A stretch of DNA of 64,000 nucleotides from Vigna angularis (GCF_016808095.1 NC_068979.1:14861001-14925000); one strand, 5' to 3'; positions 42,071 through 54,503 are shown, numbered from the stretch's first letter. The notes: a model not told the origin generated them from the sequence alone. Numbers and translations: made by a program.

Positions 42071-42132
42071 TATTTATAGCAAAAAATTTTCCACTGTAGC
42101 AACAGTTCCGGTCGTTGCCACCGAAACTGTTG
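42071..42132 (-). promoter_or_regulatory. Candidate promoter: TATA box and 13-bp inverted repeat
   Basis: TATAAATA on the minus strand at 42071-42078. About 20 bp upstream are two arms, CAACAGTTCCGGT (42100-42112) and ACCGAAACTGTTG (42120-42132), pairing at 12 of 13 positions around a 7-nt spacer. Transcription would head left, toward array 1. Confidence 0.45.
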
Positions 42133-42176
42133 TCACAGTACCGGTCATCCTTTTTCAAAAAAAAAATAAAAATATT

Positions 42177-42251
42177 AGCATCTACTGATGGGTGCTAGAT
42201 GATTTGACATCTGCTGATGGATGTCATTGACAATATCTACTGATGGATGTT
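42177..42251 (+). repeat. Hairpin array with TACTGATG-type loops next to family 2
   Basis: Three hairpins: AGCATC/GGTGCT, TGACATC/GATGTCA and AATATC/GATGTT. Loops are TACTGATG, TGCTGATG and TACTGATG. Two stems contain a U-G pair. It lies just before the family 2 3' region, with different flanks from family 1. Confidence 0.75.
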
Positions 42252-42264
42252 ACTGAAAAATTTC

Positions 42265-43701
42265 TTCCCATTTCCCTACCTTTTATTGCACTTGTCTATA
42301 TTATTTGACTGCTCTAAAATTGATAATATGATGATTGTAACACACTGAGGACATTGTGTAATTTAAGTGTGGTCTACTGGGGACAGATTCTGATTTTTTT
42401 TCTTTTTTGTTGTTTTGTGTGTTAAATTTTTTGTTTTTGAGTGTTAAATTTTTTTTCTGTTTTAAGTTGTTTTTAGTGTGTCTAGTGTGAAATTTTACAT
42501 TTTTCTCTTGATTTCTGGACTTTGTCTAAGTTGTAGATTTTTCCTTCACTTACTTAATACTTATAGTTTGTAATCCTTGTTTTTCTCTGCCTGGAAAGAT
42601 GATTATGTGTTTAAGAGGTTGATTTGATTGTGACGAATACCCTGTGTGAGATTTGAGCCACTTAATTTTCTTTCTTGTGTGTGATATGTATCTTGATTGC
42701 TTGCACATATGTCTTGGCTTGATTCTTTTTGATATACTTGATTGATATGCATGTTTAGACGTGATAAAGGCAGTTTTGTTTTTGAGCCTCTCTAGCCAAA
42801 TAAGCTTACCTTGTTTTAATCCATTGATAACCCTTTTTGAGCCTATACTTTCCCCATTTATTTGTTTTGAAGCTCATACACTAGCCCTAAGTGAAAAACT
42901 ATGATTACCTTAACCTTAGGGAATTTTGGAGCTTTAGAAGTGTTTTCGGAACAAGTGTGGTCTCCCAGGGGATTCTAGTGAATTGGCGAGTTGGTTCCTC
43001 TTCGTGTTTCATTTTTGTAAAAATGTTTTGTATCTTGTCTCTTACAGTTGAGTCCTAAATAAAGAAAAGATAAGAGACAAGATGAAAAAAAAAAAGGAAT
43101 GAAAAACAATTTTGTGAATAACGGAGTCAATAAGAGGATTGAATTAGAGGTTTGGGTATTATTTCACTGTGTTTACACTTGTTCCCCATTGCTCCTCTAT
43201 TTCTTCGGGGTTGTAGCTACTTATCCATATTTTATCCTCCCCTGTCCTTGGCCCCATTACAACCCATAAAAGACCTTTGGATCTGAACATGCATATGTTT
43301 TAAGTGTTGATATTAGAAGCTTTCCAAGTCTACTTGTGTTTGTTTTCTTGAGTGCATTGAGTGAAATTCTTTACCTTAGACACTTGAGAGAAACACTGTT
43401 AGTGCATCTGTGAGGTTATATTATTTTTGATTCACCTCTTAAGCTGATTAATCGTTTTTGCCATGTTTTGAATTGCTTGGATAATTTCATGAGTATCTGT
43501 TTTCATTGATTCTGTGTTAGATATTGTCTACATCTTTTCTCTGTCCAGATTGCTTGAGAATTGTGTAAATCGATTTGTTCTTTCTGAGTTTTTGTTTTCT
43601 GTGTGTTGAGTTTGTGTCACTTCCTTATTGTCCTTGGAACTATTCCTTGATCAGCGTCTTGATTTTGCCCAGGAGTGCAAAAGACTAAGTGTGGTCTATT
43701 T
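42265..43701 (+). other. 3' region of a family 2 element
   Basis: Non-coding and similar to 51040-52004 and 56084-56669 (shared TTTTATTGCACTTGTC, AAGTGTGGTCTA and TGAGCC segments). It ends with AAGTGTGGTCTATTT directly before the LTR start at 43702. No gene seen. Confidence 0.55.
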
Positions 43702-46120
43702 TGATGAGTCAATATTTTATTGACTTCACTTAATTTATTGTACCGGATTTAATCAAGAAATTATGCTTTAATGTTCAGCATTATCCTATTTTTTCTAATT
43801 GTGCTTAATTTGTCCAGAAATTTTTATTTTAATTAATTTGAATTATCTGAGACTAATTATTTGCATTATTAATTGAAGGAAAATTATTGGATACTATGTT
43901 GGGACATTTGGAGGGTTGTCACGGCCTTAATAAGTTCCTCACACACAAATTTTCATACTTTTATTCTTACCCTCGGTCATACATGGATGGGAGGAATGGA
44001 TCTGTAATTTTTATTTTATGAGAAAGAAAGCTCTCACATTTTTGTATCACTACTCACGGCTGAATGTAAGGTGTGTACGTGTAAGCATCTTCAAACATAT
44101 GGAATATTACTGCTACCATAATTATTTGCTTACTACGTGGAAGTGGGTAACATGTCATTCATTCAAATTCCTGAACCATAATTATTTGCTTACAAACATA
44201 TCATATGGCTCACAAGAAAACAGCAGCCACCACTCTTCACTTGGCAATTTTCCTTGAATGTTTTATGGAGCTTGGAATGATCTTCACGGTGATTGCTGGA
44301 GCACACACGGAAGCAAGTCTTCACGGACAGCACGTTGGAGAGGAGCTTGAGCAAGGAGCTGGCGCAGCCGCCACCAAGGTGGTAATCCTCGGTCATTCTA
44401 CGCCCAACTGCACCGTCCAACATCAACTTCAAGCAGCAGCACCATCGGAGAAGTCAGCAGTTCACGTCCAGCTTGGAGCAAGCAAAGAGAGAGAGGAAGG
44501 AGAGCAGGAACGTGTTGCAACAGCCACCCAATAGGGTCTTTCTTGATTTGCATTTTAGCTGCCACACACACAGGGAAAAGAAGTACTGAAGCATGGTGAT
44601 TCACTGGAGCTAAGCTTGTTGAGATTTCTTTTGTTTGGTAAATGAAGAAGTAGATTAAGTTGGAGTAGGTGAAGTCACGTACTACAGCTACGGATTGGGA
44701 AGACTTCACTTAGATGAGTTATTTTCACTTAGGACCACATGGAGAGGCTGCTGCAAATACACGGTCCAGAGGGGAGGAGAAAAACGTTGGACACAAATTA
44801 TGGAGGACCCCATTTTAGCACTTTCATTTTTTAAATGGTGTGCACATACATGGACAAAGGTTTTGACTGCCAAAATAAAAGGGCAAGTTTGGTGTGCAAA
44901 GAAGGGAGGTGCCGTGAGGGGGCTGCTGAGGAGAATAAGTCCAGCAGCAGCTGGACAGTAGAGAAGAAGGGCTGGAACGGTGTAGGAGCTGGAAGAATCA
45001 CAGTACACAAAGTTGATGCACTCATCTAGTAATGTTGAATTTCTAATTTACTTTTCCTTTTCTTTTGTTGTAATAAACTTATCTACAATTTTAATGCAAT
45101 GTATTTACTGTTTCTGAAATTTAATTTCTGCTTTACTGTTTTTTTTTACTGCTGTAAATTAAATTCTGTTGTACTTTAATTTCAGTTGTTGTTTCTACAA
45201 TTTAATTTCTATTCTTCTTTATTTTTGCATGTTGATCATTTACTGTAATTTTATTCTCTTTATTTTACTGCTGTAATTTTGTCTTTGTTTTCATATTTGA
45301 ATTTTACTATTTTCTGTTTTTACTGTTTTCTGTATTTATTGTTTTTTGTATTTTCGTTTTCTGTATTTTGTTTTTACCATTTTACTGATTTTGAAATTAT
45401 GTATTCACTGTTTTTACTGTTATTGTTTACTGCTGTAATTTCATATTTTTGTTTTTGATGTTTTACTGTTTTTACTATTTTCTGTATTTACTATTTTTGT
45501 ATTTTATGTTTTTTTGTATTTTCATTTTTACTGTTCCAGATTTATTTTTACTGTTTCATGATACTGTATTTTCGTTTTTACTATTTTCTAAAAATTTACT
45601 GTTTTCTGTTTTTACTGTTTTCTGTATTTACTGTTTTTTGTATTTTCTGTTTTTTTGTATTTTCGTTTTTACTGTTCCAGATTTATTTTTACTATTTTAT
45701 GTTGCTGTAATTTCATTTTTACTGTACTAATTTCGTTTTTACTGTTTTAAATTTGTTTTATTGTTTTTAATTCGTTTTTACTTTTTATGGTTTATTTTTA
45801 CTGATGTTTTTACTTTCGCGTTCAATGTTTTACGTTTTGTTCACGTTTAATGTTCCCGCGTTTATTTTATTTTGATGTCTTTTACGGTTCGGTTTTACAG
45901 TAGTTTAAATTTATTTCAATGTTTTTAATTCAGTTGTGTTTAATTTTCACTTTTAATTCAATTTTCAACACCAAAATCAAAACATAAACCCCCCCTTCGT
46001 GTTTAAATCTGAGATTGAACCACGATATTGGTCCTTGAGAGACGACCTAGGAGTCACTTCCTAGTTATACTACATTCTCAATTGCAATATTTTTGTGTGC
46101 GGTGCGACCCGCTTAACAGT
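43702..46120 (+). repeat. Family 2 LTR, copy 1 (right end merges into array 2)
   Basis: Starts TGATGAGTC like the copy at 52005. Near the right end it has GGTCCTTGAGAGACGAC and AGGAGTCACTTCCTAG, which I know as a conserved block near the end of Athila-like LTRs. The sequence then passes GTGCGACCCGC and runs into the 9-bp array without a PBS. The small frames at 44190-45029 show no domain. 45040-45960 is T-rich with a repeated TTTTTACTGTT-like motif. Confidence 0.6.
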
Positions 46121-49100
46121 CGTGCACTTCATCCACTTTTTCTTCTTTTTCTTCCATTTCGTCCACTTCCTCCACTTCGTGCAGTTCGTCCAATTCGTCC
46201 ACTTCGGCACGTCGTCCACGTCGACAACTTCGTTCACTTCGTCCATTCCTCCACATCCTCCACTTCTTCTACTTCCTCCACTTCCTCCACTTCCTCCACT
46301 TTGTCCAATTCGTCCAATTCGTCCACTTCGTCCACTTCGTCAACTTTGTCCACTTCCTCGACTTCCTCCACTTCCTCCACTTCGTCCACTTTGTCAATTT
46401 CGTCAACTTCGTCCACTTCTTTAACTCCTTCCACTTCTTCTTCTACTTCTTCCACTTCGTCCCCTTCCTCCACTACCTTCACTTCTTCCACTTCTTCTTC
46501 CACTTCGTCCACTTCTTCCATTTCTTCTACCACTTCAACTGCTTCCACTTCTTCTTCCACTTCTTCCACTTCCTTCACTTCCTTCACGTCCTCCACTTCC
46601 TCCACTTCGTCAACTTCATCAACTTCGTCCACTTCCTCCACTTCGTCCACTTCCTCCACTTCGTCCACTTCGTCCGCTTCCTCCATTTCGTCCACTTCGT
46701 CCACTTCGTCAACTTCGTCCACTTTGTCCACTTTGTCCACTTTGTCCACTTCGTTCACTTCGTCCACTTCTTCTTCTACTTCCTCCATTTCCTCTACTTG
46801 CTCCACTTCCTCACTTCCTCCACTTCCTACACTTCCTCCACTTCGTCCACTTCGTCCACTTCGTCAACTTGATCAACTTCCTCCACTTCCTCCACTTCCT
46901 AAGCTACCTCCACTTCTTCAACTTCGTCCACTTCCACCACTTCCTCCACCTCCTCCACTGCCCCACTTCGTCCATTTCCTCCACTTCGTTCACTTCGTCC
47001 ACTTTCTCCACTTCCTCTACATCCAGCACTTGCTCAACTTCCTCCACTTCGTCAACTTCGCCCACTTCGTCCACTACGTCAACGTCGTGCACTTCGTCCA
47101 CTTTTTCTTCTTTTTCTTCCATTTTGTCCACTTCCTCCACTTCGTCCAGTTCTTCCAATTCGTCCACTTCGGCACGTCGTCCACGTCGACAACTTCATTC
47201 ACTTCGTCCATTCCTCCACATCATCCACTTCTTCTACTTCCTCCACTTCGTCCACTTTGTCCACTTCGTCGACTTCCTCCACTTCTTCAACTCCTTCCAC
47301 TTCTTCTTCTACTTCTTCCACTTCGTCCACTTCGTCCACTACCTCCACTTCTTCCACTTCTTCTTCCACTTCTTCTTCCACTTCGTCCACTTCTTCCACT
47401 TCTTCCATTTCTTTTACCACTTCAACTGCTTCCACTTCTTCTTCCACTTCTTCCACTTCCTCCACTTCCTTCACGTCCTCCACTTCGTCAACTTCATCAA
47501 CTTCGTCCACTTCATCCACTTCTTCAACTTCTTCCACTTCTTCTTCCACTTCGTCCACTTCGTCCACTTCCTCCACTTCTACCAGTTCGTCCACTTCCTC
47601 CACATCGTTCACTACTTCCGCTTGCTCCACTTCGTCAACTTCCTCTACATCCTCCACTTTCTCCACTTCCTCCACTTTCTCAACTTCGTCCACTACGTCC
47701 ACTTCGTCCACTTGGTCCACTTTGTTCACTTCATCCACTTCCTCCACTTCCTCCACTTCCCCGACTTCCTCCACTTCGTCTATTTCCTCCATTTCCTCCA
47801 CTTCCTCCACTTCCTCCACTTAGTCCACTTCGTCCATTTCGTCCACTTCGTCAACGTCGTGCACTTCGTCCTAGTTTTCTTCTTCTTCTTCCACTTCGTG
47901 CAATTCGTCTAATTCGTCCACTTCTTCAACTCTTTCCACTTCTTCTTCCACTTCTTCCACTTCTTCAACTTCCTCCACTACCTTCACTTCATCCACCTCG
48001 TCCACTTCCTCCACTTCCTCTACTTCCTCTACTTCCTCCACTTACTCTACTTTGTCAACGTCGTCCACTTCGCCAACTTTGTCCACTTCGTCCATTTTGT
48101 CCACCTCGTCCACTTCGTCAACTTCGGGCATTTTCCTCCACTTCCTCCACTTCCTCCACTTCCTACACTTCGTCAACTTCGTCCACATCCTGCACTTCGT
48201 TCACTTCGTCCACTTGCTCCACTTCCTCTATATCCTCCACTTCTCCCACTTCCTCCACTTCGTCCACTTCGTCAACTTCACCCATTACGCCCCTACGTCC
48301 ACTTCATCCACTTCTTCAACTTCTTCAACTTCTTCAACTTCTTCCACTTCTTCCACTTCCTCCACTTCCTCCACTACGTCTACTTGCTGCACTTTGTCCA
48401 CTTCCTCCACTTCCTTTACTTCCTCCACTTCCTCCAATTCATCCACTTCTTCTACTTCGTCCACTTCGTGCACTTCGTTCACTTCCTCCATTACCTCCAC
48501 TTCCTCCACTTCCTCTACATCCTCGACTTCTTCCACCTCCTCTACTTCGTCCACTTCGTCCACTTCGTCAACTTACTCAACTTCGGCCACTTCGTCAACT
48601 TCGTCCACTTTGTCCACTCCGTCCACTTCTTCCACTTCTTCTTCCACTTCATCGACTTTTTCAACTTTGTCCACTTCTTCAAATTCTTCCACTTCTTCCA
48701 TTTCTTCTTCCACTTCGTCAACTTTCTCCACTTCCTACACTACCTCCACTTCCTCCACTTCGTCTACTTCGTCCACTTCCCGCACTTTGTCCACTTCCTC
48801 CACTTCGTTCACTTGCTCCACTTCCTCCACTTCCACTACATCCTCCACTTCCTCCACTTCCACCACTTCGTCCACTACGTCAACGTCCTGAACTTCGTCC
48901 ACTTTTTCTACTTTTTCTTCCATTTCGTCCACTTCGTCCACTTCGTGTAGTTCGTCCAATTCGTCCACTTGGGCACTTCGTCCACGTCGTCCACGTCGTC
49001 CACGTCGTCCACTTCGTTCACTTCGTCCATTCCTCCACTTCCTCCACTTCTTCCACTTCCTCCACTTCGTACACTTCGTCCAATTCGTCCACTTCGTCCA

Positions 49101-51039
49101 CTTTGTCCACTTCCACCACTTCCTCCACTTCTTCAACTTCGTCCACTTCGTCCACTGCTTCAACTCCTTCCACTTCTTCTTCCACTTCATCCACTTCCTC
49201 CACTACCTCCATTTCGCCACTTCCTTCACTTCTTTTTCCACTTCCTCCACTTCCTACACTTCCTCCACTTCCTCCACTTCCTCCACTTCATCAACATTGT
49301 CCACTTCGTCAACTTAGTCTACTTCGTCCACTTCATCCACTTCTTCCACTTTTTCCACTTCTTCTTCCACTTCGTCCACTTCATCGACTTCGTGCAGTTC
49401 GTCCAATTCGTCCACTTGGGCACTTCGTCCACGTCGTCCACGTCGTCCACTTCGTTCACTTCGTCCATTCCTCCACTTCCTCCACTTTTTCCACTTCCTC
49501 ATCTTCGTACACTTCGTCCAATTCGTCCACTTTGTCCACTTCCTCCACTTCCTCCACTTCCTCCACTTCTTCAACTTCGTCCACTGCTTCAACTCCTTCC
49601 ACTTCTTCTTCCACTTCCTCCACTACCTCCATTTCGTCCACTTCCTTCACTTCTTCTTCCACTTCCTCCACTTCCTTTATTTCCTTCACTTCCTCCACTT
49701 CCTCAACTTCATCAACTTCATCAACATCGTCCACTTCGTCAACTTAGTCTACTTCGTCCACTTCATCCACTTCTTCCACTTCTTCCACTTCTTCCACTTT
49801 TTCCATTTCTTCTTCCACTTCGTCCACTTCGTGCAGTTCGTCCAATTCGTCCACTTGGGCACTTCGTCCACATCGTCCACGTCGTCCACTTCGTTCACTT
49901 CGTCCATTCCTCCACTTCCTCCACTTCTTCCACTTCCTCCACTTCGTCCAATTCGTCCACTTTGTCCACTCCCTCCACTTCCTCCACTTCCTCCGCTTCT
50001 TCAACTTCGTCAACTTCGTCCACTGCTTCAACTCCTTCCACTTCTTCTTCTACTTCCTCCACTACCTCCATTTCGTCCACTTCCTTCACTTCTTCTTCCA
50101 CTTCCTCCACTTCCTGTACTTCCTCCACTTCCTCCACTTCATCAACTTCATCAACATCGTCGACTTCGTCAACTTAGTCTACTTCGTCTACTTCATCCAC
50201 TTCTTCCACTTCTTCCACGTTTTCCATTTCTTCTTCCACTTCGTCCACTTCGTGCAATTCATCCAATTCGTCCACTTGGGCACTTCGTCCATGTCGTCCA
50301 CTTCGTTCACTTCGTCCATTCCTCCACTTCTTCCACTTCCTCCACTTCGTACACTTCGTCCAATTCGTCCACTTTGTCCACTTCCTCCACTTCCTCCACT
50401 TCCTCCGCTTCTTCAACTTCGTCAACTTCGTCCACTGCTTCAACTCCTTCCACTTCTTCTTCCACTTCCTCCACTACCTCCATTTCGTCCACTTCCTTCA
50501 CTTCTTCTTCCACTTCCTCCACTTCCTATACTTCCTCCACTTCCTCCACTTCCTCCACTTCATCAACTTCATCAACACCGTCCACTTCGTCAACTTATTC
50601 TACTTCGTCCACTTCATCCACTTCTTCCACTTCTTCCACTTTTTCCACTTCTTCTTCCACTTCGTCCACTTCGTCAACTTCCTCCACTTCCTCCACTTCC
50701 CCCACTTCGTCCACTTCCTCCATATCGTTCACTTCGTCCACTACATCCACTTCTTAAGTTTCTTCAACTTCTTCCACTACCTCCACTTATTCCACCTCAT
50801 CCACTTCCTCCACTTCCTCCACTTCCTCAACTTCCTCCACTTCCTCCACTTCGTCAACTTCGTCCACTTTGTCAACTTCGTCCACTTTGTCCACTTTGTC
50901 CACTTCTTCCACTTCTTCTTCCACTTCCTCCATTTCCTCGACTTCCTTCACTTCCTGCACTTCCTCGACTTCCTACACTTCCTCCATTTCGTCCACTTCG
51001 TCAACTTCGTCCACTTCCTACACTACCTCCACTTCCTAC
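46121..51039. repeat. 9-bp minisatellite (TCCACTTCN), large array 2
   Basis: About 4.9 kb of degenerate units, bounded by a family 2 LTR end on the left and a family 2 3' region on the right. A higher-order repeat is visible: ACTTGGGCACTTCG recurs at about 48971, 49418, 49857 and 50278, spacing about 421-447 bp. Related GTCCACTTCGGCACG blocks are near 46200 and 47165. Confidence 0.9.
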
Positions 51040-52004
51040 GCATGTTTGAAAGTGATAAAGGCATTTTGTTGTTAAGCCTCTAGAGCCAGATGAGCCTACC
51101 CTATTTTGATCCATTGATAACCCTTTTCAGCCCATGTTTTTCCCCATTTCTTTGTTTTGAAGCTCAGACACCAGCCCTAAGTGAAAAAAAACCATTATTA
51201 CCTTAGCCTTAGGGAATTTTGGAGCTTTGGAATTGTTTTGGGAATAAGTGTGGTCTCCTGGGAGTTTCAGAGGAATTGGCTAGTGAGTCCTCTTCTTATC
51301 GTGTTTTTGTAAATATGTGGTGTATCTTGTCTCTTGAAATTGTGTGCTGAATAGAGTAAAGAAAAGAGACAGAATGAAAAAAAAGAGAGCAGAAAAACAG
51401 TGAAAAAGGAAAAAAAAATTGTGAATAATGGAGTCAAGAAGAGGATGGAATTAGAGGTTGTGGGTGTGTTTGAATGTGTTTACACTTGTTTCCCATTGCT
51501 CCTCTATTCATTATGGCTTGTAGCTTCTTATCCAAATATATCATCCCTTGTCCTTGGCCCCATTACAACCATGAAAAGACCTTTTGATTTGAACATGCGT
51601 ATGTGCTTGAGTGTTGATATTAGAGGCTTGCCAAGTCTATTTGTGTTTGCTTTCTTGAGTGCATTGAGTGACATTGATTTACCTTAAACACTTGAGAAAA
51701 ACACTGATTGTGTGCATCTGTGAGGCTCTGTTGCTTTTGATTCATCTCTTGAACTGATTGACTGTTTTCCTTGTACTGAACTGTTTGGATGATTCTTTGA
51801 GTATTTGCTTTCATTGACTCTGTGTGGGATTCTGCCTATACCTTTTACAGTACATATTTTGTGAGAATTGTGCAATTGTGTTTCTGTTTTGGAATCTTTG
51901 TTGTCTGTCTGTCGAGTCTGTGTCACCTCCCTGATGTTTGAGTAGTTCCCTGGTTTTCGTCTTGGTTTTGCCCAGGAGTGCAAAAGACTAAGTGTGGTCT
52001 ATTT
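51040..52004 (+). other. 3' region of a family 2 element, fused to array 2
   Basis: Begins CATGTTTGAAAGTGATAAAGG, matching 42750 and 56568, and ends AAGTGTGGTCTATTT before the next LTR. The part from PBS through gag is missing here and is replaced by the array. Confidence 0.55.
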
Positions 52005-54296
52005 TGATGAGTCGTTATTTCTTGAGCTATATTTAGTTTATTGCATTTAAATAAACCAGGGGATTGTGTTTAATTGTCTGTTATTTCCCCGTTTTCCGAA
52101 TTCTGCTTAATTTGGTCAGAAATTTGTAATTGTGCTAATTTGGGTTTTTTGAGCTGATTAAGTGCATTTCTGGTTGTAGGGAAGTTGTGGAATCATCATC
52201 TGGAACATTGGGACATGGCATGACACACTCAAAGGCTCAACATTTAGTCATTTAGATTCTAATTAAAGTTTTATTTTCGTTTTCTAGAAGCTATTAATTA
52301 GAATTAGGTGTTTTGAACCCTTTTAGGGGGCAATTTTGTAAAAAAACCATTTGTAGGACATGTACCTTTTAGGTTAGGGTTTTTATTTTATTATGTGGAT
52401 CCCACCCTTATTAAAAGGATAGCACATGGCCTAGGCCAGCCGCCACACTCTCATACGTTTTGTTTTTCTTTTCTCGGGCTGTGGAAACATTTTCTTTTTT
52501 GGGGAATGAATGGAATGAAGAGCTGACTTTTATTTTTGGCTGAATCTCATTGCATTTTCATTATTTTTTATTGCACTGTTGATTGATGTTTTAAATGAAT
52601 GGAGCGGTTGAATGTTGTTGAGAGCAACACGTCCAACTAAAGCGCTGATTCATGGCACACGGAAGGGGCAGTTACGTTTCAATGGGCCATTTAATTTCAT
52701 TTTTGGTTCATGAAGCTTGAGGAGGTTTCGGTCATCATTGCCACGTCCAGGAACAGCTGAAGCAGCACACAAGTGTCACGACCTTGGAGCAGCGTGTGTG
52801 CACGGTTTCTTTCATCCTAAAAATCACACGGAGTTGGAATGAGCCGAGAGGTGCCAAGGATGGCTGGAAGAAAAGTGTGATTTATCTTTAGAGAAGAGCA
52901 GCACGGTCACGTGAAGAACTAAGGAAGCACACGGACCTTTTCAGTTTGGCTAGAGAAGCTTTGTACTTGGAGCATAGGGAGACGTGGAGTTGATTTAAGT
53001 GTAGCACATTCATTGAGTGTGTGAGGTGTTTGTCACAGCTGGAAAGAGGTGGAACGGTGGTTCCAGAAGGCATGGAGAAAGTGGTGTGCTGTCACGGCTT
53101 GGGAGGATGCACAAGCTTACATTTTAACTTTTGACTAAAGCCTTTTATTGCTTCTTTGTTGGAACGAAAAAAAAGCACCGTGATTAATGCTTGGAGAATA
53201 AAGTCTAGGTGATGGGACGTTGGCAGCAGCAACAATGCATTTCCTTTATTACTTTGAGAATGAAGAGGTGATTAGATGGGGGTAGGTGTACTTGTTTGGT
53301 GATAATTTTGAGAGAAGAAATATTTGCTCCGGAGAAATAGATGCAGCGAGGAACATGTGCATTGGAGGTGGTGGTGATTAAGTAGAAGTACATGGTGATA
53401 CACGGCTGGAAGCATTTGTAGGAAGTTGGCAACACGTGGTGTCACGGGAGTGTGTCACGTTCTGGAGGCAAAGAGGAGAAAATGCCATTTCATTTATTTT
53501 GCTAGAAGGAGGCACGGGTTCTAGTGGTAGAATAGGAACACTTTCTTGGAGAATGAAACACATGATGGATTGAGATGGTGACTCACGCGGATGGATTTTG
53601 GAAGCACACGGTTTAATTTGAATTATCTCCAAGAGTTTCTTCTTGTTATTTCTGTGATGAATTGTTTTTTTTTTATGTTTATGTTTAGCTTACAACATTG
53701 TGCATTTGATGTTTTAGCTTGAATGTTGTATTTCTGTAGTTTGAACTGTGTTTGGATATTTATTTGTTGTTGTGTTCAGTTTCGTGTTATTATGCACTTG
53801 AATACCGTCAATTATATTCGGTTGTGTTCAATTTTCAAGTTTTAATTTAGTTCAATTGCATTCAATAACCTTTCACAAACCCCCCCCCCTTCGTGTTGAC
53901 CTGATTCTCAAACCACAGTTTGGTCCTTGAGAGACGACGTAGGAGTCACTTCCTAGTTTATACTGCATTATTTCTTGCAATCAAATTTGATGGGCCGCGA
54001 CAGCCCGCATCACTCCACTTCCCCCACTTCCTCCACTTCCTCAACTTCCTCCACTTCCTCCACTTAGTCCACTTCGTCCATGTCGTCCACCTCGTCAACG
54101 TCGTGCACTTCGTCCACTTTTTCTTCTTCTTCTTCCACTTCGTCCACTTCGTGCAGTTCGTCCAATTTGTCTACTTCTTCAACTCTTTCCACTTCTTCTT
54201 CCACTTCGTCGACTTCCTCCACTACCTCCATGATGCGAGCTGTCGCGGCCCATCAAATTTGATTGCAAAAATTAATGGTCGCGACAGCTCGCACCA
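52005..54296 (+). repeat. Family 2 LTR, copy 2, with minisatellite insert near its end
   Basis: Starts TGATGAGTC. It has GGTCCTTGAGAGACGAC and AGGAGTCACTTCCTAG near 53930-53956. The sequence then reaches GCCGCGACAGCCCGCATCA at 54012, a likely LTR end, followed by array 54013-54230 and an inverted copy of that end. A further GTCGCGACAGCTCGCACCA finishes 5 nt before the PBS. The true LTR end is therefore either 54012 or 54296. It is well diverged from copy 1, so it is old. Confidence 0.6.
53975..54268. repeat. 38-bp inverted repeats flanking a short 9-bp array
   Basis: Arms 53975-54012 and 54231-54268 are reverse complements at 37 of 38 positions. Between them lie 218 bp of TCCACTTCN units. 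Each arm equals the end of the family 2 LTR. Confidence 0.85.
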
Positions 54297-54301
54297 AACT
54301 T

Positions 54302-54319
54302 TGGCGCCGTTGCCGGGGA
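54302..54319 (+). other. Primer-binding site for tRNA-Asp, family 2
   Basis: TGGCGCCGTTGCCGGGGA, the same 18-mer as family 1, 5 nt after CGCACCA. Confidence 0.9.
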
Positions 54320-54503
54320 CCAACGGTTCGGTCTTAGGTCTTTTGTTGTGTTAGTGTGTGTTGTGTTTTGTCTTGTGTTGTGAGTGTGATGTTCTGTTTT
54401 GTGTGTGCGTTATTGTGTGTGCGTGTCGCATGTTCAATTGTATTGTGTTTTGTTTGTTTCGTAATTTTTAGCATTTCTTTTCTACCTTCCCCCTTCTTTT
54501 TCC

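Noticed and set aside
44190..45029. Several overlapping frames of 64-109 aa in the family 2 LTR
   Set aside because: They overlap on both strands, have no domain, and lie in an LTR whose second copy does not keep them.
45040..45960. T-rich repeated TTTTTACTGTT motif as a satellite
   Set aside because: Spacing is irregular and it grades into ordinary AT-rich LTR sequence, so I treat it as low complexity.
46028..49747. A 1239-codon open frame rich in Ser-Thr, Pro-Leu and His-Phe
   Set aside because: It is the 9-bp minisatellite read through. The unit TCCACTTCN has no stop in any of six frames, and the residue pattern changes with each indel, so this is not a protein.
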